37,768 nucleotides of DNA. Source: Tolypothrix brevis GSE-NOS-MK-07-07A (GTDB taxonomy: Bacteria; Cyanobacteriota; Cyanobacteriia; Cyanobacteriales; Nostocaceae). Positions within the stretch are counted from its first letter, which is position 1. Each line of letters begins with the position of its first letter. The position numbers and the translations under genes were made by a program. A model generated the notes under the pieces. That model saw only the letters and a list, made by a program, of their open reading frames with translations. It was not told the origin of the DNA and searched no databases. Positions 32,904 to 37,768 of this stretch are shown in pieces. Where the stretch lies: NCBI GenBank assembly GCA_019358985.1, contig JAHHIJ010000048.1, forward strand, positions 1 to 37,768. Direction: 5' to 3'.

Positions 32904-33122
32904 TCAGCTTTGTTTGTATTGTGTGGGAAATTTCATTAATAAACTTAAAGAAGATGCCTCTCGTTTAATTTGACCGACGCGAACTGCTTCATCTAGTACT
33001 GCCAAGGCAGCTAAATCTTTTGAATCATAGCTTTTGGTAGCCAAAACTTGATGAAGTAGACCTTCGGATTCAACACTAAGACATCCAGTTTGGAAAGCAG
33101 ATTCAATAAGTGCGCGAATCAT
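32904..33122 (-). CDS. Small conserved-looking protein of unknown function (72 residues)
   Basis: The protein reads MIRALIESAFQTGCLSVESE, then GLLHQVLATKSYDSKDLAALAVLDEAVRVGQIKREAS. It is a helical, soluble protein with no recognised domain. Its composition and the absence of low-complexity sequence suggest a real gene, and similar short proteins starting MIRALIESA occur in other cyanobacteria as far as I recall. There is no good ribosome site before the ATG. A perfect CRP-type site and a second near-match lie 86-124 bases upstream, so it may be cAMP-controlled. Its C-terminal end abuts the mobile-element remnant, so the last residues could be altered relative to homologues. Confidence 0.6.
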   Translation of the reverse strand: MIRALIESAFQTGCLSVESEGLLHQVLATKSYDSKDLAALAVLDEAVRVGQIKREASSLSLLMKFPTQYKQS

Positions 33123-33207
33123 TTTAATTAGGGCATAGTCAGCAATGTGTTATGTACAGTTTGCAACATTTCCCTGATCTGCTAGTTGATATGAAACAGT
33201 ATTTATC

Positions 33208-33246
33208 GGTGATTATAATTACATAAACAATGTGATTATAATCACA
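33208..33246 (-). promoter_or_regulatory. Tandem CRP-type operator sites
   Basis: TGTGATTATAATCACA (33231-33246) is a perfect 16-bp palindrome matching the CRP consensus TGTGA-N6-TCACA at all ten positions. GGTGATTATAATTACA (33208-33223) matches at eight of ten. The centres are 23 bp apart. The only gene positioned to be controlled is the 72-residue minus-strand gene starting at 33122, with a possible -10 TATCAA (33186-33191, minus strand) placing the perfect site near -60. Confidence 0.6.
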
Positions 33247-33408
33247 CGATGTCAAAAAGCAAATTCTGACTAAACGTCTCATTAAAGCAAATTTATCCTT
33301 TCTTACACCCAATTAATACTTAGATGTAGGATAAAAAAGCTACAACAAATCAGGTTAAGCGATAGATTGCTAGTAAAATTATATACCTAAAATAGAATTT
33401 ACATTTAA

Positions 33409-34218
33409 TTAAACAAAAAACTGACGGAAATCCTCATCCTTTTGGCTCAATTGCACCCACTCCAGGTTTAAAGTTTGGAATTTTTGCACCAAGCGATCGC
33501 ACGCGGGGCGTTCGGTGGCATAATGTCCAGCATCAATTAAAATGAGATTGCGTAAGCCCAGCCCGCCGTAGGCATCGCGACTTTCTTGAAATTGATGAAA
33601 CTTACAGTCAGAAGTCAGATAAGCTTGGGCGCCAGTTTTGACAACATCTGAGATATAACTTGCTCCCGAACCACCTAAAACAGCAACTCGCGAAATTTTC
33701 TGCTGTAAATCAGGAGTTGGAGAAAAAAGAAGCTTTGGGGGAGCGAGTCGGGTTTGAATTGTCGCCAGTAAATCCTGTAAACTCATAGATGGATTTAAAA
33801 CACCAACGCGCCCATATCCTAAACCACCTTGTGTGGGTACTATGGGAGCGACTTCTTGAAGTTGTAAAATTTGAGCTAAAACATCAGCAGTGCCATTATC
33901 AACTTGGTCAAAGTTCGTGTGAGCGCTGTAAATGCCGATATTGTGGGTAAAAGCTAACCGCGCCATTTCAGCCATCGCTTCTCCAACAACTAAAGACTTT
34001 AGCGGATTAAAAATCAGGGGATGGTGAGCAAAAATCAGATTAGCACGAAAGGCGATCGCTTCCTCCATCACTGCTAAAGTAGGTGTTAAACAAACCAATA
34101 CCCGTGCGTTTTTTTGCAAAACTCCCGGTTCAATTTGCCACCCGCAATTATCCCAGCTTTCGCACCAAGCAGGATTTGCCCATTCTTCAAACCAAGTAAT
34201 TAAATCAAGGATTTTCAT
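33409..34218 (-). CDS. NIF3-family dinuclear metal-binding protein
   Basis: The 269-residue protein is of the NIF3/YbgI/DUF34 family, toroidal hexamers with two metals per subunit, annotated as GTP cyclohydrolase I type 2-like but without a secure biochemical role. Metal ligands are visible: H65-H66 in FAHHPLIF (63-70), H100 and D104 in YSAHTNFD (97-104), and H232 with E236 in DAGHYATE (229-236). The N-terminal WCESWDNCGWQIE is also typical. The length is that of the short form without an inserted CutA/PII-like domain. It ends 191 bases upstream of nothing it could share a transcript with except the 72-residue gene, from which the CRP sites separate it. A TPR gene fragment lies upstream of its start. 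Confidence 0.92.
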   Translation of the reverse strand: MKILDLITWFEEWANPAWCESWDNCGWQIEPGVLQKNARVLVCLTPTLAVMEEAIAFRANLIFAHHPLIFNPLKSLVVGEAMAEMARLAFTHNIGIYSAHTNFDQVDNGTADVLAQILQLQEVAPIVPTQGGLGYGRVGVLNPSMSLQDLLATIQTRLAPPKLLFSPTPDLQQKISRVAVLGGSGASYISDVVKTGAQAYLTSDCKFHQFQESRDAYGGLGLRNLILIDAGHYATERPACDRLVQKFQTLNLEWVQLSQKDEDFRQFFV

Positions 34219-34596
34219 AAAGTAACCGTATCACCGTCAAGGTTGCAGAAGAAAGCTACACAAGCATTGCTTCTGCCATTGATTGGGACATCATCCCAAC
34301 TTATAAAGCGTAACCGATAGGCGCAAAACCCTGTGTCTTCAGACCAGGGGTGTGATGGTCTTCAACGCTGTAATATTGAGCAGGCATTAAAAAATTTGCA
34401 ACAAGCAATTAATCTAAATCCTGACGAATATCGAGAAATGGCAAAAACTGACTCTGATTTTGATAGCATTCGAGATGATGAGCGGTTTCAACTGTTGATT
34501 GAAGGAGGGAGCATCCCATTGGGAGCATGTCCGAAGCGAGGGTAACGAAGTGGTACGTGGCAATCGCAAAATCTCTCACTAAGATACGTAGTTTCA
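34219..34596. other. Interval between NIF3 and murG genes
   Basis: Apart from the TPR fragment, the interval has an interspersed repeat around 34505-34575 with GGTAACGAAGTGGTACGTGG, of a type common between cyanobacterial genes. It lies upstream of the minus-strand NIF3 gene and presumably contains its promoter. Confidence 0.5.
34333..34545 (+). pseudogene. TPR-protein C-terminal fragment
   Basis: The frame contains IEQALKNLQQAINLNPDEYREMAKTDSDFDSIRDDERFQLLIEG (about residues 19-62). This is the usual last TPR-like helix pair and DSDFDSIRDDERFQ tail of cyanobacterial tetratricopeptide proteins. The preceding repeats and any proper start (only GTG at 34333) are missing. After the tail, the frame runs into an interspersed repeat (GCATCCCATTGGGAGCATG) before its stop. 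It is best read as a remnant left by a rearrangement rather than a functional gene. Confidence 0.6.
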
Positions 34597-35670
34597 TTAC
34601 ATCTCGATTAGTTCACGCACCAACTGCGCCAATTTTTCTGCGCTGTTGGGAACTGCGATCGCTTTGCTTTTTGAAGCCATATCAGCTAATGCTTCGGGTG
34701 ACTGCAACAAATACAAAACTTTACTTTGCAATACCTCAGGGGTTAACTCTGATTGCTTGAAAGCGATCGCTGCACCAACTGAGGTAAATACTTCCGCATT
34801 GTAAGTTTGATGATCTTCTGCTGCAAATGGATAAGGAATCAAAATCGAAGGCACTCCACATACTGCCATTTCTGTCAAGCTTCCCGCACCAGAACGACTA
34901 ATTGCTAAATCAGCGCGTTTCAACAATCCCGCCATATTATCATAAAATGGTAACGCAATATATTGCGGATGCTGCAATTTTTCGGCTTCTGGGTCGTTAT
35001 CTCCCGTCAAATGGACAACCCAAGCACCAGCATCAAACCAAGCTGTAGCGCATTGACGCACCAACTTATTGATTGCGACGGCACCTTGGCTACCACCAAA
35101 GACGACAATCAAAGGAACATTCTCCGGAATGGGTAAATCTAGCGGGACAATTCCCGAATTTAGGAATTGCGATCGCACTGGAGTATTTGTATAAATAGTT
35201 TTGGCGCGAGGTAAATACTTAGCTGCAACCTCAAACCCAACTGCCACAGCATTACACCAAGGACCAAAAAAGCGTGTTACCTTACCAGGTAAGGCGTTAG
35301 ACTCATGGAGAATCACAGGTAAACCAAGCGATCGCGCGGCAATTATAGCAGGACCGGCAATATAACCACCTGTAGTAAATATGCCTTGAAAATTACCTTT
35401 TTTCAGAAGTTTTCTCACTTCGAGAATCGAACCAACGAGTTTACCCAAAATCCGTAAAGATGAAAATCCCAACCCTTGCTGAAACCCCTCAACTGCAATA
35501 GTATTCAATGGGTACTGCTTGGGAACAAGCGATCGCTCTAGCCGATTTGGTACCCCAAGCCACTCAATTTGATAATCTGGCAATTGTTCGGCAAGTGCGA
35601 TCGCCGGAAATAAGTGTCCACCAGTCCCACTAGCTGCTATTAATAATCGTATCGGTGCGTTTGCCATCAA
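34597..35670 (-). CDS. murG: UDP-GlcNAc:lipid I N-acetylglucosaminyltransferase
   Basis: MurG makes lipid II from lipid I at the inner face of the plasma membrane, the last cytosolic step of peptidoglycan synthesis. The 357-residue length is normal. The N-terminal acceptor-side loop is AASGTGGHLFPAIALAEQL (12-30), with H19. GGSQGAVAINKLV is the second glycine-rich loop. The donor-binding part is ADLAISRSGAGSLTEMAVCGVPSILIPYPFAAEDHQTYNAEVF, with the conserved Ser-Gly-Ala and Glu residues. Two ATGs stand in tandem at the start. It is not in a mur cluster here, which is common in cyanobacteria, where dcw genes are scattered. It diverges from the NTF2-like gene. Confidence 0.97.
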   Translation of the reverse strand: MMANAPIRLLIAASGTGGHLFPAIALAEQLPDYQIEWLGVPNRLERSLVPKQYPLNTIAVEGFQQGLGFSSLRILGKLVGSILEVRKLLKKGNFQGIFTTGGYIAGPAIIAARSLGLPVILHESNALPGKVTRFFGPWCNAVAVGFEVAAKYLPRAKTIYTNTPVRSQFLNSGIVPLDLPIPENVPLIVVFGGSQGAVAINKLVRQCATAWFDAGAWVVHLTGDNDPEAEKLQHPQYIALPFYDNMAGLLKRADLAISRSGAGSLTEMAVCGVPSILIPYPFAAEDHQTYNAEVFTSVGAAIAFKQSELTPEVLQSKVLYLLQSPEALADMASKSKAIAVPNSAEKLAQLVRELIEM

Positions 35671-35751
35671 CCCCTACCGTTCTGCCTTGTAGCTTAACTA
35701 AGATAAAACAATTTACGAGCCTTCTGTAGCTAAATCCTGAACCTATCAACA

Positions 35752-36561
35752 ATGCCTAACTTAATTGTCTTACTACTTAAACGCCAAAGAAAATTTCCAA
35801 CCTCAAATTGGCTAATTTTGCTTTTACTGTCACTTGGTTTATTATCCGGTTGGAAATGCGCTCAAGCCAGTACCCCAGACACTGCACCAACCGAACTGAA
35901 AAATTTATTGACGCAAATTGATACAGCAGCGAGTCTTGGCAATGTGACAAAAGTAATGCAGTTTTACAGTCCCAATTTTACTACGGGAGATGGCTTAACT
36001 CACGCCAATATGCAAAAAGCCTTGGTTGGACTGTGGCAGCGGTATCCACAATTGAAATACAGTACCCAACTGCAATCTTGGAAATCAGAAGGTAATGTTA
36101 TTATCGCCGAAACGGTGACTAATATAACTGGCTCACCCTCTGCTAACAACAATAACTTAGCTTTGAGTGCGACAATTAAATCTCGTCAACGTATTTCCGG
36201 TACACAAATAGTCCGTCAAGACATTTTAACCGAACGCACTCAACTTACTTCTGGTGCTAAACCACCGCAAATTAATATTAATTTACCACAGCAAGTGCGA
36301 GTTGGACAGCAATATAATTTTGATGCGATCGTTACTGAACCAATCGGTGATGATTTTCTTTTAGGCACCGCTTTAGAAGAACCAATTAAACCAGAAAAAT
36401 ATCTCTCTCCCACATCGGTTGATTTAGAATTACTGACAACAGGTGGACTTTTCAAAATTGGACGCGCACCAGCTATTCCTGGTAGTCAATGGCTTTCCGC
36501 TGTAATTGTACGAGGAGAAGGCGTAACAATGATAACTCAACGTTTGCAAGTTGTGAAATAA
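35752..36561 (+). CDS. Exported NTF2-like protein of unknown function
   Basis: The 269-residue protein starts with a basic N-terminus and one membrane/signal segment (WLILLLLSLGLLSGW, 20-34), cleavage probable near AQAS (37-40). Residues about 45-150 (LKNLLTQIDTAASLGNVTKVMQFYSPNFTTGDGLTHANMQKAL) have the helix-strand pattern of NTF2/SnoaL or DUF4440 domains, often small-ligand-binding or enzymatic. The C-terminal part (160-269) is a beta-rich domain with NINLPQQVRVGQQYNFDAIVTEP. No catalytic residues can be assigned. It starts 81 bases from the divergent murG gene. A conserved envelope role is likely but unproved. Confidence 0.7.
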   Translation: MPNLIVLLLKRQRKFPTSNWLILLLLSLGLLSGWKCAQASTPDTAPTELKNLLTQIDTAASLGNVTKVMQFYSPNFTTGDGLTHANMQKALVGLWQRYPQLKYSTQLQSWKSEGNVIIAETVTNITGSPSANNNNLALSATIKSRQRISGTQIVRQDILTERTQLTSGAKPPQININLPQQVRVGQQYNFDAIVTEPIGDDFLLGTALEEPIKPEKYLSPTSVDLELLTTGGLFKIGRAPAIPGSQWLSAVIVRGEGVTMITQRLQVVK

Positions 36562-36569
36562 GTAGATGG

Positions 36570-36597
36570 TTGGTTGTTGGTTGTTGGTTGTTGGTTG
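36570..36597. repeat. Heptamer tandem repeat (TTGGTTG x4)
   Basis: Four perfect units follow the NTF2-like gene stop by 8 bases. A second heptamer type based on CCACTAA/CTATCCA follows (36614-36690), interrupted by the palindromic core at 36641-36668. Confidence 0.9.
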
Positions 36598-36640
36598 TGA
36601 AAAAATACTCCTATCCACTAGCAACTATCCACTAACATTG

Positions 36641-36668
36641 TACAGACGCGATTAATCGCGTCTCTACC
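36641..36668. repeat. Solo core palindrome identical to the in-gene units
   Basis: GTACAGACGCGATTAATCGCGTCTCTAC contains the same 20-bp palindrome AGACGCGATTAATCGCGTCT as the two units inside the NlpC/P60 gene at 8357-8410. It lies 25 bases upstream of the SDR gene start and would form a hairpin in its leader. Confidence 0.85.
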
Positions 36669-36693
36669 ACTAACCACTATCCACTAACCAATA

Positions 36694-37470
36694 ATGATTC
36701 AAAATCAAATTGTTTTAATTACAGGTGCAAGCAGTGGTATTGGTGCAGCTTGTGCGAAAATTTTTGCAGATGCGGGAGCAAAATTGATTTTAGCAGCGCG
36801 TCGCCAAGAACGTTTGCTTTCATTAGCTACGGAAGTTGTAGAGAGGTTTCATGAAACGTCTCCACAAATTCATTTATTACAGTTAGATGTGCGCGATCGC
36901 TCTGCTGTAGAATTAGCCATATCTAACTTACCTCCTGAGTGGTCAGATATCGACATTTTAATTAACAATGCTGGTTTGAGTCGCGGTTTAGACAAACTCC
37001 ACGAAGGCGATACTCAAGACTGGGATGAAATGATTGATACTAATATTAAAGGTTTACTTTACCTCACCCGTTACATTGTCCCAGGAATGGTGAAACGCGA
37101 TCGCGGTCATGTGGTAAATATTGGTTCCATTGCCGGACATCAAACTTATCCTAAAGGTAATGTATATTGTGGCACTAAAGCCGCAGTGAAAGCAATTTCT
37201 GAAGGCTTAAAACAAGACCTTTTGGGAACTCCTATACGTGTAACTTCTGTCGATCCGGGTATGGTAGAAACAGAATTTAGTCAAGTACGATTTCATGGGG
37301 ATAGCGATCGCGCTCAACAAGTTTACCACGGAGTAACTCCCCTAACACCATCTGATGTGGCTGATGTGATATTTTTCTGTGTCACCCGACCAACTCATGT
37401 AAATATTAATGAAGTTATATTAATGCCAGTTGACCAAGCCAGCGCCACCCTAGTTAATCGGCGAACATGA
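36694..37470 (+). CDS. SDR-family oxidoreductase (YdfG-like)
   Basis: The 258-residue classical short-chain dehydrogenase has the nucleotide loop TGASSGIG (10-17), NNAG (91-94), catalytic S145 in IGSIAG, and Y158/K162 in YCGTKAAVK. The sequence from LILAARRQERL (31-41) and the tail VDPGMVETEFSQVRFHGD are typical of YdfG-type NADP-dependent 3-hydroxy acid dehydrogenases, so serine or 3-hydroxyacids are possible substrates. An NADP preference is suggested by the RR at 36-37. Residues 48-57 (VVERFHETSP) are encoded by a diverged palindromic repeat element lying between helix and strand in a surface loop. There is no recognisable ribosome site. It ends the coding part of the window. Confidence 0.92.
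   Translation: MIQNQIVLITGASSGIGAACAKIFADAGAKLILAARRQERLLSLATEVVERFHETSPQIHLLQLDVRDRSAVELAISNLPPEWSDIDILINNAGLSRGLDKLHEGDTQDWDEMIDTNIKGLLYLTRYIVPGMVKRDRGHVVNIGSIAGHQTYPKGNVYCGTKAAVKAISEGLKQDLLGTPIRVTSVDPGMVETEFSQVRFHGDSDRAQQVYHGVTPLTPSDVADVIFFCVTRPTHVNINEVILMPVDQASATLVNRRT
36838..36865 (+). repeat. Diverged palindromic core inside the SDR gene
   Basis: GTAGAGAGGTTTCATGAAAC followed by GTCTCCAC forms a 28-bp palindrome with two mismatched pairs around the perfect 12-mer GTTTCATGAAAC (36846-36857). The ends match the GTAGAGACG/CGTCTCTAC family. It is read in the same frame (GTA GAG xxG) as the units at 8357-8410. Confidence 0.65.
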
Positions 37471-37611
37471 AACCAATTCGTAATTCGCAATGACGCTCGC
37501 GGACTCGCTACCGCTACGCTAACGCAATTCGCAATTAAATAAAGACAGACACAACGGGCAGAGGGTTTCAACCAACAAGAGTGATAGAAGGATTTTTTCG
37601 CGCCACAAGGG

Positions 37612-37636
37612 GCGAGGTTTTAAACCTTCGCTTTTT
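37612..37636 (+). terminator. Rho-independent-like terminator
   Basis: GCGAGGTTT pairs with AAACCTTCGC (one bulged base), directly followed by TTTTTT. It is about 140 bases downstream of the SDR stop, with short interspersed repeats between. Confidence 0.65.
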
Positions 37637-37660
37637 TCATAAAATAGACCAAAATATCAA

Positions 37661-37719
37661 CGGCGAGCTAGCCCCCGGATTTATCCGTGGGGGTAAGCCG
37701 TTGGCGAATTTATTCGCCG
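37661..37719. repeat. Multi-hairpin palindromic element (family C)
   Basis: Outer arms CGGCG (37661-37665) and CGCCG (37715-37719) enclose CCCCCGGAT-TT-ATCCGTGGGGG (37672-37693) and GGCGAAT-TT-ATTCGCC (37703-37718). The second internal stem is perfect. The layout gives a branched, clover-like fold on either strand. Confidence 0.65.
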
Positions 37720-37768
37720 TCAAGTTTCTTTTTGGTTTTGAATATACATTTTGATGGTGTCCAAAGTC

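Noticed and set aside
32712-32968. Two overlapping plus-strand frames
   Set aside because: Located in the IS605-like remnant and antisense to the small gene at 32904; no recognisable protein.
33208-33246. Fur/Zur box reading of TGATTATAATCA
   Set aside because: The cyanobacterial Fur and Zur boxes centre on GATAAT/ATTATC hexamers, whereas TGTGA-N6-TCACA matches CRP at every consensus position.

Overview
The window is a chromosomal segment of a cyanobacterium, most likely a filamentous member of the Nostocales. Evidence: the HIP1 octamer GCGATCGC recurs in and between genes; heptanucleotide tandem repeats lie at 31843-31890 and 36570-36597; the gene content is typically cyanobacterial (a Sm-like Hfq beside dapF, an SH3b-NlpC/P60 endopeptidase of the Nostoc/Anabaena type, a GumC/Wzc polysaccharide gene set, a two-partner-secretion exoprotein). 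Intergenic DNA is full of small palindromic elements. No rRNA, tRNA or CRISPR array was seen.

Layout. 1-1440: three identical 93-bp tandem units, a Ymh/HEPN-like gene and a cluster of MITE-like repeats. 1441-3965: dapF and hfq (divergent), a DUF1993 gene and a HigBA toxin-antitoxin pair. 4429-6735: a CPA2/Kef-type cation-proton antiporter with RCK domains. 6846-7272: a decayed IS200/IS605 element. 7271-8953: a divergent pair of peptidoglycan-related genes (beta-lactamase-like hydrolase and NlpC/P60 endopeptidase), then a polyprenyl-phosphate-type GT2 and a Uma2 gene.

11059-22417 is an exopolysaccharide locus. A Wzx flippase and a Wzc/GumC kinase lie on the minus strand. Diverging from them across a 684-bp regulatory gap are a Wzy/O-antigen ligase, a GT2, a GT4, a GH5 glycosidase and a CgeB-like glycosyltransferase, closed by a double terminator. 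A WecG/TagA/CpsF transferase converges on that terminator. Together these suggest a Wzx/Wzy-dependent surface polysaccharide with a built-in trimming hydrolase. No priming transferase or Wza-type outer-membrane exporter is present in the window.

23324-29378 encodes envelope proteins: a beta-barrel protein, an orphan amino-acid-type binding lipoprotein, a GerMN-like lipoprotein and an 872-residue TPS-domain exoprotein. 29847-37470 holds a 40-residue membrane protein, a metallo-beta-lactamase-fold protein with a C-terminal cysteine cluster, two conserved small proteins, a NIF3 protein, a TPR gene fragment, murG, an NTF2-like secreted protein and an SDR dehydrogenase.

The most unusual signals are these. 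(1) A palindromic repeat family with core GTAGAGACG...CGTCTCTAC is scattered between genes and has also entered two coding sequences in frame, in the same reading frame of the element. (2) Seven copies of that core sit inside a MITE-like unit with TAGACAT/ATGTCTA ends. (3) A perfect CRP-type operator plus a second near-match lie upstream of a 72-residue orphan gene. (4) A GH5 hydrolase is embedded in the polysaccharide operon.
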